A stretch of DNA of 64,000 bases from Heyndrickxia oleronia (GTDB taxonomy: Bacteria; Bacillota; Bacilli; Bacillales; Bacillaceae_C). The position numbers were made by a program, and so were the translations under genes. The stretch is from assembly GCF_017809215.1 (NCBI RefSeq), contig NZ_CP065424.1, positions 2,698,001-2,762,000 on the forward strand. The letters are read 5' to 3'. Shown piece after piece: positions 44,824 through 53,962 of the stretch. Numbering within the stretch: the stretch's first letter is position 1; every line of letters begins with the position of its first letter. The notes beneath the pieces were generated by a model that was not told the DNA's origin, searched no databases, and saw only the letters and a program-made list of their open reading frames with translations.

Positions 44824-46239
44824 TTAATGATTAACTTCAGTTGACTCAACCTTTGTTTCTAATGCAGAAGAAAATCCATTTAACATATAGGCCATATGAA
44901 CGATACCATCCTCAAAATCCTTTATGCGAATAGATTCATTTGGTGCATGTGCCTTTGATCCAACCCAACCAACACCTGTACTAACTATTGGTAGCTTTAA
45001 GTGCTCACCGAAGATATACATTGGCCCTGTTCCTGCAGCATTTGGAGAAAGGATTACATCATTTTCATAAACTTCCTTTGCCGATTCTAGAACATGGTCA
45101 ATAAATGGGTGGTTATAGTTGGAACGGTAGGCTTTTTGTCCGTTTATCATTTGTACTTCAATATCATTAAATCCATGCTTTTCTAAGTGTTTTTTCACAC
45201 TTAATAAAATATGATTTGGATCCTGACCAGGTACCAAACGACAATCCAGCTTCGCTTTCGCTATTTTTGGTAAGACTGTTTTAGCTCCTTCCCCAGTATA
45301 GCCACTGTCTAATCCACATATAGTCATTGTAGGATGAAATACCATTGCTGTTCTAGGATCGATCCCTTTTGCCTTCGTTATAAGTGGACGTTTTAATCCA
45401 TATAAGTCAATTACAGCTTCTTCATTAAAAGGCAGTTCTGAAACAACTTTTTTCTCTTCCTCTGTAGGTTCTATAATCCCATCATAGAAACCTTCAACTA
45501 ATATATCATTTTGTTCGTTCTTCATTGTAGCTAAAGCCTGAACTAGTCTCCAAGCAGCATTGTCGACATAGGCACCTACTGAAGAATGCATATCAATATC
45601 TGCCCCAACACATGTCAATTCGAGATACGCCATTCCTTTAATTCCTGCTACCATACTGATACGTTCCTTTTCGTCCTTGCCACCAAATTCCCAAATACAG
45701 GCATCTGCTTGAAATAGTTCTTGATATTTTTCAAGATAAGGTGCTAAATTGGGGCTACCAATCTCCTCTTCACCTTCGATTAGAAATTTCACATTGCAAG
45801 GTAAGCCACCATCTTGATTTTGTAATAGTTTAATTGCTGTTAAACGGGCCATTAAATCCCCTTTATTGTCAGAGGCACCTCTGGCAAATAATTTCCCATC
45901 AATAATCGTTGGTTCAAAAGGTTCAGTATCCCATTCTTCAAGTGGTTCTGGTGGCTGGACATCGTAATGATTATAAAACAACAGGGTTTTCGTTGAGTCG
46001 CCATTTTCCCCTGCTGCAAAATAACCATAAATGACAGGATTCCCTCCTAGCTCATCTAATACTATGGTTTCCCCATTGATATCCTCAATCTGTTTAACTA
46101 CATATGCCACCGTTTCAGGAATAGCCTTGCTTTGTGCAGAAACAGTTTGTAGGCTTAAATATTTCTGTAAATTTGTTACAGCATCGGTCATATACTCCTT
46201 CACCGATTCTTTATAACGTTTCAAATCCTGTTGCCCCAT
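44824..46239 (-). CDS. M20-family metallopeptidase (dipeptidase-like)
   Basis: A 471-residue M20/M25/M40 protein. It has the metal-binding LFYNHYDVQPP (His and Asp, about 87-97), RGASDNKGDL, the catalytic EGEEEIGSP and a lid domain with HSSVGAYVDNAAWRL. It hydrolyses small peptides or related amides. GGAAGGAG lies before the ATG. It sits upstream of the opp operon on the same strand but is separated from it by a terminator. Confidence 0.9.
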   Translation of the reverse strand: MGQQDLKRYKESVKEYMTDAVTNLQKYLSLQTVSAQSKAIPETVAYVVKQIEDINGETIVLDELGGNPVIYGYFAAGENGDSTKTLLFYNHYDVQPPEPLEEWDTEPFEPTIIDGKLFARGASDNKGDLMARLTAIKLLQNQDGGLPCNVKFLIEGEEEIGSPNLAPYLEKYQELFQADACIWEFGGKDEKERISMVAGIKGMAYLELTCVGADIDMHSSVGAYVDNAAWRLVQALATMKNEQNDILVEGFYDGIIEPTEEEKKVVSELPFNEEAVIDLYGLKRPLITKAKGIDPRTAMVFHPTMTICGLDSGYTGEGAKTVLPKIAKAKLDCRLVPGQDPNHILLSVKKHLEKHGFNDIEVQMINGQKAYRSNYNHPFIDHVLESAKEVYENDVILSPNAAGTGPMYIFGEHLKLPIVSTGVGWVGSKAHAPNESIRIKDFEDGIVHMAYMLNGFSSALETKVESTEVNH

Positions 46240-46402
46240 ATCCTTTTCTCTCCTTCCATAATAGATTAACTATTTATTTCGGCATTCGAAGGAAAAACCC
46301 TTTAAAATTTAATAAATTTTATTTATAAGAATATGAGAATAGTACCTATCAACTGTTTGATGACAAGTGAAGGATAAGGATAATATTATGTTATTAAAAA
46401 AT

Positions 46403-47455
46403 TTATTTCTTCATCATTTCTTTTACAAGCACTTTATTTCGCTCTTTAAATAATTCATTATGCGAAGAGACCATTCCAAATTTATTCGCTTCAGGCTGAA
46501 TAAACTGTTTCGCCTTGTTAACTGCATTTGCAGCATCTTGGAATGCACCAGCTATTAGATGAACCTTGCCATCGTGCATAAGTATATCCCCAGCCCCATA
46601 TAAACCCTCTACTGATGATTCACTCATTGCATTTCCAGAAATATAATAATTATCAACCAGTTCAATATGTAAATCACTATTTTCAAGTAATGTTGCATCA
46701 CGCTGATAGCCATGATTAATAATGACTTCATCTACAGATAACTTCGAAATCTCACCTGTTTCATGATTCTCAAGTTCGACTCCTTCAATAACTTCATGAT
46801 TACGACTAGCTATTAGTTTTTTTATTGTTGTATTTAAATAACAAACTGCACAACTGTTTAATAACTGTGTAGCTTGTGCTTCATGACCCGCCAGGTTATT
46901 CTTTCTGTATGTCAAATAAACATTTTTAGCAACGGACTCCAATTCATTTGCCCAATCAATAGCAGAATTTCCACCGCCTGAAATAAGGACATTTTTATCT
47001 TTAAATTGTTTTAGTGACTTAACCGTATAATGTAAATTAGATACCTCAAACCTCTCTGCCCCATCTATTTCAAGCTTTTGCGGATTTAATATTCCACTAC
47101 CAATAGCAACGATAATTGTTTTTGAATAATGCTTTTCTCCACTTGAACCTTCTAAAACAAATATCCCCTCTTCATTCCTTGAAATGGACTCAACTTTTTC
47201 TTTTAAAACGACGGTTGGATTAAAAGTTAATCCTTGAGCAACTAGTTGTTCAATTAATTTTTCCCCTGGAATAGGAGTTTGGCCGCCTACATCCCATATC
47301 ATTTTCTCTGGATATACATGCAGCTTTCCACCAAGGTATGGTTGAAATTCAATAATTTTTGTTTTCATTTCTCTTAATCCACTATAGAATGCCGAATATA
47401 ATCCTGCCGGCCCTCCACCAATGATTGTTACATCAAATAAATCCTGCCGTTCCAT
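46403..47455 (-). CDS. Ferredoxin/flavodoxin--NADP+ reductase (thioredoxin reductase-like)
   Basis: A 350-residue FAD/NAD(P) protein: FAD-binding IIGGGPAGLYSAFYSG (about 11-26), NADPH-binding LISGGGNSAIDWANE and the C-terminal GLYGAGDIL. There is no CxxC pair, so it is the YumC/YcgT-type ferredoxin-NADP reductase and not thioredoxin reductase. A Fur box lies between its promoter elements, and it is divergent from siderophore uptake genes, so a role in reducing ferric siderophores or iron-dependent electron transfer is likely. Confidence 0.88.
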   Translation of the reverse strand: MERQDLFDVTIIGGGPAGLYSAFYSGLREMKTKIIEFQPYLGGKLHVYPEKMIWDVGGQTPIPGEKLIEQLVAQGLTFNPTVVLKEKVESISRNEEGIFVLEGSSGEKHYSKTIIVAIGSGILNPQKLEIDGAERFEVSNLHYTVKSLKQFKDKNVLISGGGNSAIDWANELESVAKNVYLTYRKNNLAGHEAQATQLLNSCAVCYLNTTIKKLIASRNHEVIEGVELENHETGEISKLSVDEVIINHGYQRDATLLENSDLHIELVDNYYISGNAMSESSVEGLYGAGDILMHDGKVHLIAGAFQDAANAVNKAKQFIQPEANKFGMVSSHNELFKERNKVLVKEMMKK

Positions 47456-47537
47456 ATTTGAACACTCCTCAGCAATGAATTCATCAAAATTATTTATCTT
47501 ATATCCTCAATTTCATTTTCACTAAATCTAGTGTAAC

Positions 47538-47552
47538 TGATAACGATTATCA
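47538..47552. promoter_or_regulatory. Fur box of the reductase gene
   Basis: TGATAACGATTATCA differs from the 7-1-7 consensus TGATAATNATTATCA at one base. It lies between a minus-strand TTGAAA and TACACT (18-base spacer), where Fur would block transcription. Confidence 0.85.
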
Positions 47553-47671
47553 ATTTCAATCGTTTTTTTCTCATTTATAGAAACTTTTTTTATCTTCCGC
47601 AACCCCTACCTTCCGCAAAAATGATCATTTATAAGTGATTAGGTTAAGTTTGAAATAGATAAAAAAAGTGA

Positions 47672-47727
47672 TTGACAATAAAAATAATACACTCTATAGT
47701 TATTGATGAAAATGAGAATCATTATCA
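47672..47727 (+). promoter_or_regulatory. Promoter and Fur box of the siderophore ABC operon
   Basis: TTGACA (47672-47677) and TATAGT (47695-47700) are 17 bases apart. TGAGAATCATTATCA (47713-47727), a good Fur box, lies just after the expected transcription start, so Fe-Fur should repress. Confidence 0.87.
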
Positions 47728-47768
47728 TACATATTTATCATTTACACTTTCGAAAGGAGGTTTTTAAC

Positions 47769-48614
47769 ATGGGACGCCTTTTTACAAATAATTTAAACAT
47801 TGGATATGGTGAACAAATCATCGTTAATGATCTCAGTGTCAGCATTCCTGATAAACAAATTACAACGATTATCGGTTCAAATGGATGTGGGAAATCTACC
47901 CTCTTAAAAGCGATTACTCGAATAATCAATCATCATTCTGGAAACGTTCTTTTGGATGGGAAAGATATTCTTAAAGAAAATACGAAAGCTTTAGCTAAAA
48001 AAATGGCGATTCTTCCACAGTCACCAGAAAGTGCAAGTGGATTAACTGTTGGTGAACTTGTTTCATATGGTCGTTTCCCCTATCAAAAGGGTTTCGGTCG
48101 TTTAACAAAAAAAGATCTTGAAGTTATAGATTGGGCACTAGATGTAACAGGTACCTTTGATTATAAATTTCGCCCTGTCGACGCATTGTCTGGTGGTCAA
48201 CGTCAACGTGTATGGATTGCGATGGCTCTCGCACAAGAGACCGATATCATCTTTCTTGATGAACCTACTACATATTTAGATATGGCCCATCAACTTGAAG
48301 TTTTAGAGCTTCTACAAACACTAAATATTGAACAGCAACGAACCATTATTATGGTGTTGCATGATCTAAACCAAGCAGCCCGTTTTGCAGATTATTTGAT
48401 CGCGATGAAAGACGGCAAAATTGTAAAAGCTGGTAATTGTGAGGAAGTCATGAATCATCAAGTATTGAAGAAAGTTTTTCAAATTGATGCTGAAATTGGC
48501 AGAGATCCACGGACAAACAAACCAATGTGTATTACTTATAACCTTCTAAAAGGAGAAAATAAACATGAAGAAAATTCTATTCCCTCTCATTTTGCTCTTA
48601 GTGCTCATAGTTAG
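47769..48614 (+). CDS. Iron-siderophore ABC transporter ATPase (FecE type)
   Basis: A 281-residue ATPase with Walker A GSNGCGKSTL, signature LSGGQRQRVWIAMAL, Walker B IIFLDEPTTYLD and the FecE-like ATPase end. ATG 47769 follows AAAGGAGG; the longer frame to 47703 covers the Fur box. Its last 50 bases overlap the start of the binding-protein gene, adding a poorly conserved tail (HEENSIPSHFALSAHS). Confidence 0.93.
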   Translation: MGRLFTNNLNIGYGEQIIVNDLSVSIPDKQITTIIGSNGCGKSTLLKAITRIINHHSGNVLLDGKDILKENTKALAKKMAILPQSPESASGLTVGELVSYGRFPYQKGFGRLTKKDLEVIDWALDVTGTFDYKFRPVDALSGGQRQRVWIAMALAQETDIIFLDEPTTYLDMAHQLEVLELLQTLNIEQQRTIIMVLHDLNQAARFADYLIAMKDGKIVKAGNCEEVMNHQVLKKVFQIDAEIGRDPRTNKPMCITYNLLKGENKHEENSIPSHFALSAHS

Positions 48615-49497
48615 TGCATGCAGTAATGGGACAACCGAAAAAGATAAAGGCAATGCTACGAAAGAAAAAGAACAAAAAACAATAACCTATCAATCTGAAA
48701 ATGGTCCTATAAAAGTACCTGCCCATCCAAAACGTGTAGTTTTATTATCAGGATTTACAGGTAATGTCTTATCATTAGGTGTGAATGTTGTAGGTGCTGA
48801 TACTTGGTCAAAAAACAGCCCTGCTTTTAAAGACCAATTAAAAGATGCCCAAGAGGTTTCTGAAGATAATATAGAAAAAATTATTGAATTAAAACCAGAC
48901 CTCATTATCGGATTATCGACGACAAAAAATCTTGATAAACTGAAGAAAATAGCTCCAACAGTTACTTATACTTGGGGAAAAGTGGATTATTTAACCCAAC
49001 ATATCGAAATTGGTAAACTATTAAACAAAGAAAAAGAAGCAAAAGATTGGGTAGAAGATTTCCAAAAACGTGCTCAAGCTGCCGGAGATGAAATCCGTGC
49101 AAAGATAGGTGAAAATGCCACTGTATCCGTTATAGAGAGTTTTGGAAAAGAACTGTACGTTTACGGTGATAACTGGGCTCGCGGAACAGAAATATTATAT
49201 CAATCAATGAAGCTAAAAATGCCTGAAAAAGTAAAAGAAAAAGCCTTAAAGTCAGGTTATTATACTTTATCTACAGAAGTTCTTCCAGAATATGCAGGTG
49301 ATTATGTGATTTTAAGTAAATATTCTGATGCCGATGACTCATTCCAAAAAACAGAATCCTATAAAAATATTCCTGCTGTCAAAAACAACCATGTCTTTGA
49401 AATGGAAGGAAATGGCGCTTCTTTTAATGATCCAATTACATTAGAAAAGCAGCTTAAATTTTTTGAGGAATCATTTTTAGGTAAGACTCTTTTCTAA
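48565..49497 (+). CDS. Iron-siderophore-binding lipoprotein
   Basis: A 310-residue class III binding protein (FecB/FeuA type) with lipobox VSAC (Cys19), then PKRVVLLSGFTGNVLSLG, IIELKPDLIIGLST and TVSVIESFGKELYVYG. It captures a ferric siderophore, type unknown. AAAGGAG lies 8 bases before the ATG, inside the ATPase gene. Confidence 0.92.
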   Translation: MKKILFPLILLLVLIVSACSNGTTEKDKGNATKEKEQKTITYQSENGPIKVPAHPKRVVLLSGFTGNVLSLGVNVVGADTWSKNSPAFKDQLKDAQEVSEDNIEKIIELKPDLIIGLSTTKNLDKLKKIAPTVTYTWGKVDYLTQHIEIGKLLNKEKEAKDWVEDFQKRAQAAGDEIRAKIGENATVSVIESFGKELYVYGDNWARGTEILYQSMKLKMPEKVKEKALKSGYYTLSTEVLPEYAGDYVILSKYSDADDSFQKTESYKNIPAVKNNHVFEMEGNGASFNDPITLEKQLKFFEESFLGKTLF

Positions 49498-49558
49498 AAC
49501 TTTTGTTTACTTCAATGCAATTATTAATGCGAAGTAGCCTTAGGTAAATAAATTTGAA

Positions 49559-49600
49559 AAGGAGTTGTCCATATTAAATTAGGGCAACTCCTTCTTTTCC
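49559..49600 (+). terminator. Terminator between binding protein and permeases
   Basis: AAGGAGTTGTCC and GGGCAACTCCTT (one G-T), followed by CTTTTCC. It lies within the operon and may lower permease expression relative to the ATPase and binding protein. Confidence 0.75.
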
Positions 49601-49773
49601 ATTGGCTCTTTTCGTATATGACATAATGCATGACTATTTAAACTACTGGTACTTACCTACTTTTCTACTTAGTAGTGAAAAAAATTGGTATAAATCCTAA
49701 TAGGAATGCTACGAAATTGCACAGGTAGTCAGAAAATTGCTTTTATATTCTATGTATGAAAGATGGGAAAATA

Positions 49774-50784
49774 ATGAAAAAAAAGACTAAAAACTCCATC
49801 CCCTTCGTATTTAAGCTTTTCATTGGAATTGTTGTTCTTATCGGGATGTTTGTAGTTGCCATGATATTTGGTGCAGCGGAAACAACCTTAAAAGATGTTT
49901 GGCTGGCTCTTACCTCAAATAGAAAAAGTGACACTATTTTAATGCTACGTGAAATACGTTTCCCTCGGGAAATTGCTGCGATTATTGTAGGTGCTGCCCT
50001 TTCAGTTTCAGGTGCTATCATGCAGGGCTTAACAAGGAACCCATTAGCCGACCCCGGTTTACTAGGTTTATCTGCTGGAGCCAATGCAGCTCTTGCACTC
50101 ACCCTTGCCTTTATTCCATCTGCTAATTATATTTGGATTACCATTAGCTGCTTTATTGGGGCAGCAATTGGAACTGGCATGGTGTTTGGGCTAGGTGCAC
50201 TTCAAAAAGGAGGCTTCTCCCCTCTTCGAATTGTTTTAGCTGGAGCAGCAGTCTCTACGTTTTTATATGCTGTCGCTGATGGAATTGGCATTTTTTTTAA
50301 GCTATCTAAAAATGTATCCATGTGGACCTCTGGAGGTGTTATTGGAACGTCATGGGAGCAGCTTAGACTAATGATTCCTATAATTATCATTGGTATCATA
50401 ATTTCACTATTGCTATCAAGGCAACTAACGATTTTAAGTTTAAATGAAGAAGTAGCAGTTGGATTAGGACAAAAAACGATCCAAATAAAGACTATTCTAT
50501 TTTTTGTCGTTATCTTACTTGCAGGAACATCTGTAGCACTCGTTGGAAATATGGCTTTTATCGGTCTAATGATCCCTCATATCGTCCGGGCGTTAGTGGG
50601 TACTGATTATCGCTATATCATACCATCCAGTGCAATTGTCGGTGGCATCTTTATGCTTTTTGCCGATACTCTCGGCCGTACAATCAATGCCCCTTACGAA
50701 ACACCTGTCGCAGCTATAGTTGCAGCAGTAGGCTTACCTTTCTTCTTAATTATTATTCGTAAAGGAGGTAAGATGTTCTCATGA
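49774..50784 (+). CDS. Iron-siderophore ABC permease (FecCD family)
   Basis: A 336-residue permease with 9-10 helices and the FecCD marks LREIRFPREIAAIIVGAALS, GAIMQGLTRNPLADPGLLGL and AFIGLMIPHIVRALVG. ATG 49774 follows GATGGG; the in-frame ATG 49756 has no site. It overlaps the second permease by 4 bases. Confidence 0.92.
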   Translation: MKKKTKNSIPFVFKLFIGIVVLIGMFVVAMIFGAAETTLKDVWLALTSNRKSDTILMLREIRFPREIAAIIVGAALSVSGAIMQGLTRNPLADPGLLGLSAGANAALALTLAFIPSANYIWITISCFIGAAIGTGMVFGLGALQKGGFSPLRIVLAGAAVSTFLYAVADGIGIFFKLSKNVSMWTSGGVIGTSWEQLRLMIPIIIIGIIISLLLSRQLTILSLNEEVAVGLGQKTIQIKTILFFVVILLAGTSVALVGNMAFIGLMIPHIVRALVGTDYRYIIPSSAIVGGIFMLFADTLGRTINAPYETPVAAIVAAVGLPFFLIIIRKGGKMFS

Positions 50785-51794
50785 TTCATCCAGCATTGGT
50801 TAAAAAACAGCGAATCATCTTATGCATTTTACTAGTGTTAATTATAATGACAATTGTACTCGGGATGGGGATTGGTGATGCCAGCTTGTCCTATGATCGT
50901 CTCCTTCCAACCTTATTTGGAAAAGGGTCATTTACTGAGGAATTCGTTTTGTTTTCCATTCGTCTTCCCAGAATTATTATTACTTTTTTGGCAGGAATTG
51001 CACTCGCCCTATCCGGAGCCATTTTACAAGGAATTACCCGCAATGATTTAGCTGATCCAGGTATTATTGGAATTAACTCCGGTGCCGGTGTAGCAATTTC
51101 TATCTTCTTTTTATTTTTTCCAATAGAAGTCGGATCGTTTGTATATATGTTGCCGCTTCTAGCTTTTGCAGGTGCATTAGTCACGGCGATTCTTATTTAT
51201 ATATTCTCGTATCAAAAAAACATTGGATTGCAACCGGTTAGATTAGTTTTAGTTGGGATTGGCTTTTCCATGGCACTATCAGGAGTGATGATTCTCCTAA
51301 TTTCATCCGCTGAGCGCGAAAAAGTTGATTTCATCTCTAAGTGGTTAGTGGGAAATATATGGGGCGATGATTGGCCATTCATTTGGGCATTCCTTCCTTG
51401 GTTACTTATTCTCATCCCATACACCTTATTCAAGGCTAATCGATTAAACATTTTGAGTTTAAGTGAACCAGTAGCGATTGGAGTTGGAGTATCCCTTGAA
51501 AAAGAAAGGATCTCCCTTTTATTAACAGCTGTGGCACTTGCAGCATCTGCTGTTTCAGTTACGGGGGGCATTTCATTTATTGGATTAATGGCACCACATA
51601 TAGCTAAATCTTTAGTCGGTCCACGTAATCAATTATTCATACCTGTAGCCATTATGATTGGCGGTTGGCTTTTATTAGTTGCTGACACGATTGGTAGAAA
51701 TATTATTGACCCTAGTGGAATTCCAGCTGGGATCATGGTCGCCTTAATTGGTGCACCTTATTTTATGTATTTGTTATTAAAAAAACAAGCATAA
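50781..51794 (+). CDS. Iron-siderophore ABC permease (FecCD family)
   Basis: A 337-residue second permease: FSIRLPRIIITFLAGIALAL, GAILQGITRNDLADPGIIG and SFIGLMAPHIAKSLVGPRN. It pairs with the first permease as a heterodimer. Its ATG overlaps the previous stop (ATGA). Operon end, followed by a terminator. Confidence 0.92.
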   Translation: MIHPALVKKQRIILCILLVLIIMTIVLGMGIGDASLSYDRLLPTLFGKGSFTEEFVLFSIRLPRIIITFLAGIALALSGAILQGITRNDLADPGIIGINSGAGVAISIFFLFFPIEVGSFVYMLPLLAFAGALVTAILIYIFSYQKNIGLQPVRLVLVGIGFSMALSGVMILLISSAEREKVDFISKWLVGNIWGDDWPFIWAFLPWLLILIPYTLFKANRLNILSLSEPVAIGVGVSLEKERISLLLTAVALAASAVSVTGGISFIGLMAPHIAKSLVGPRNQLFIPVAIMIGGWLLLVADTIGRNIIDPSGIPAGIMVALIGAPYFMYLLLKKQA

Positions 51795-51821
51795 GGTCAC
51801 TGCCGACCAAAATTTCTATAT

Positions 51822-51869
51822 AAAAACCGCTAATTGCGCACTCATTCAATCAACAATTAGCGGTTTTTT
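51822..51869 (+). terminator. Intrinsic terminator
   Basis: AAAACCGCTAATTG and CAATTAGCGGTTTT form a 14-bp stem with a T run, between the permease and the convergent purine permease gene. The opposite strand also has T after the stem. Confidence 0.85.
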
Positions 51870-51963
51870 ACTTTATTTTTTATTTTCACTTTTTATAGGT
51901 AGGGATCATCAATCCCCTTCCTATTATTAAGAAAAGATAGGTAAACTTGCAAATACACTTTTA

Positions 51964-53259
51964 TTAAATAATAAAAACAAAATAGGCTAAAAATGCGATA
52001 CTTAAAATATAGATTAGCGGATGTACTGCTTTCCACTTTCCTAAAGCAATCATTGTAATTGGGTATAAAATAAACCCAAGTGCAATACCTGTTGCGACAC
52101 TTGAAGTAAGGGGCATCATAATAATTGTTACAAATGCTGGGAATGTAATCTCAATTTTATTCCAATTAATATGTTTGATTTCTGCTGCCATCAATGCGCC
52201 TACAATGATTAAAGCTGGTGCCGTTACCTCAGGTGTTATAATAGATAATAACGGAGAAAAAAATAAGGCAATAACGAAACAACCAGAAATGATAATGGAA
52301 GTAAAGCCTGTTCGACCACCTGCACCAATTCCAGCACTTGATTCTACCATTGATGCTGTTGTCGAAGTACCTAAAATAGAACCGACAACAATGGAAGTTG
52401 AATCAGCAAGAAGCGCTCTTCCGATATTAGGAATTTTATTATCCTTAATCAAACCAGCTTGACTTGCTATCGCAATCAATGCTCCGGCAGTATCAAAAAA
52501 GGCAACAAATAGGAATGTAAATATTACCGCTAATACATCTGGAGTAAACACTTGATCCAAGTGGTGGAACACTACACCAAATGTTGGTGACATACTCGGT
52601 ATTGCTCCAATAATATGGGTTGGTTTATCAATCACATTCCATATTATCCCGATGATTGTTGTTATGACCATTCCATAAAAGATTGCTCCCCCAATTCGTC
52701 TAACCATCATCATAACCGTGATGACAAAACCAATAATAGCTAAAATAGTTGTTGGCTTAGAAAGATCCCCTATTGATACAACTGTATCAGAATTCGCGAC
52801 GATTAAACCCGCATTTTTTAAACCGACGAATGCAACGAAAAAGCCAATCCCACCTGAAATTGCATACTTCAAATCTTCTGGAATAATATTAATAATCATT
52901 TCTCGAATTTTAAACAAGCTTAATAATATAAAGAGAATTCCTGCAATGAATACACCTGTTAATGTTGTTTGCCATGGAATCCCCATCCCTATACAAACTG
53001 AGAATGTAAAAAATGAGTTTAGCCCCATACTTGGTGCAATTCCTATTGGAAAATTGGCTAAAAGACCAATTAATAATGATCCAATAATTGCTGATACAGC
53101 CGTTGCAGTAAATACTGCGCCCTGATCCATCCCAGACTGACTTAGTATCATAGGATTTACTACTAAAATATAGGCCATAGATAAAAATGTAGTAATTCCC
53201 GCAAGCGTTTCCTGCTTATATGAGGTTCTACGTTGAGTAAATTGAAAAAAATCTTTCAC
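51964..53259 (-). CDS. NCS2-type purine (guanine/hypoxanthine) permease, AzgA group
   Basis: A 431-residue permease with about 12-14 membrane segments. Marks are TLAGITTFLSMAYILVVNP, GIAPSMGLNSFFTF, FFDTAGALIAIASQAGL and GTSTTASMVESSAGIGAGGR. It fits the PbuG/PbuO group, which imports guanine and hypoxanthine by proton symport. The guanine riboswitch in the leader supports this. I use GTG 53259, which follows GGGAGG; ATG 53274 lies before that site. Confidence 0.93.
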   Translation of the reverse strand: MKDFFQFTQRRTSYKQETLAGITTFLSMAYILVVNPMILSQSGMDQGAVFTATAVSAIIGSLLIGLLANFPIGIAPSMGLNSFFTFSVCIGMGIPWQTTLTGVFIAGILFILLSLFKIREMIINIIPEDLKYAISGGIGFFVAFVGLKNAGLIVANSDTVVSIGDLSKPTTILAIIGFVITVMMMVRRIGGAIFYGMVITTIIGIIWNVIDKPTHIIGAIPSMSPTFGVVFHHLDQVFTPDVLAVIFTFLFVAFFDTAGALIAIASQAGLIKDNKIPNIGRALLADSTSIVVGSILGTSTTASMVESSAGIGAGGRTGFTSIIISGCFVIALFFSPLLSIITPEVTAPALIIVGALMAAEIKHINWNKIEITFPAFVTIIMMPLTSSVATGIALGFILYPITMIALGKWKAVHPLIYILSIAFLAYFVFII

Positions 53260-53551
53260 TATATGTCCTCCCATTCTTTAGAACAAACCAAATGGACTAC
53301 TCTTCTACCAACTAGAATAGCCTCAATTTCAAAAATATAGTATGAATAGTTCTAATAAAGTAATTAAAACTAGGTATAATAAAACGCCTTGATCCACTCC
53401 AACAAACAATTTGCGAGGCAATCAAACTATTTGCTTCATTTGTATAAGATTACACAATCTTTGAAGGGTCAGGTGCTTTAGATGGATGGATACAACTTTA
53501 AATATGTAATAGTCGATATTCGCATCCTTAATAAATAGAATCCTAAATATC
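53260..53551 (-). other. Leader between riboswitch terminator and purine permease
   Basis: About 290 bases of AT-rich untranslated leader with no gene. ATTGCCTCGC and ATCAAGGC are scattered short repeats without a clear fold. Nothing else is seen. Confidence 0.35.
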
Positions 53552-53580
53552 AAAAAAAGCCTCCACCACTGTGGAAGCTG
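53552..53580 (-). terminator. Guanine riboswitch terminator
   Basis: AGCTTCCAC and GTGGAGGCT (one G-T) with a 3-base loop, followed by seven T on the minus strand, about 60 bases after the aptamer. Confidence 0.88.
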
Positions 53581-53637
53581 CCATAATATTATGCAAGAAG
53601 AAATTGATTGAATAAATGAATGCATTTATCAAAAAAC

Positions 53638-53707
53638 TCCTTGTAGTCAAGCTATTTACGGCAGCTTGGTAGAAACAATCAGGCCTTATTCCTGATCATA
53701 TACAAGA
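53638..53707 (-). ncRNA. Purine (guanine-class) riboswitch aptamer
   Basis: On the minus strand: P1 CTTGTA/TACAAG, P2 ATCAGG/CCTGAT, the invariant GTTTCTACC, P3 AAGCT/AGCTT with loop CCGTAAAT and the J3/1 strand TTGACTAC. The C in GACTA is the specificity base of guanine/hypoxanthine sensors; adenine sensors have U. It controls the purine permease. Confidence 0.94.
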
Positions 53708-53962
53708 CATGTTGTATATTATACTATAAGTATTATCCATTACAATAGCTCGACAAAAAGCGTAATTAATCTAATAATTGCACCTTTTCAGGGTCTTATA
53801 ATATATTGATATAATGATAACTTCTAATTTTCTTATCTATCACTAAATGGTTTATTCATTTTATATAAATCTGTATAATCATAATCGAGTTTTCTGAAGA
53901 AATAAATAAGAATACGCTACTATTAATAATTTGGGATATGTTAAAAGGAAAGGAACATTCGG

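Noticed and set aside
53422..53625. Minus-strand open frame before the purine permease
   Set aside because: It covers the riboswitch terminator and the untranslated leader, so it is chance.
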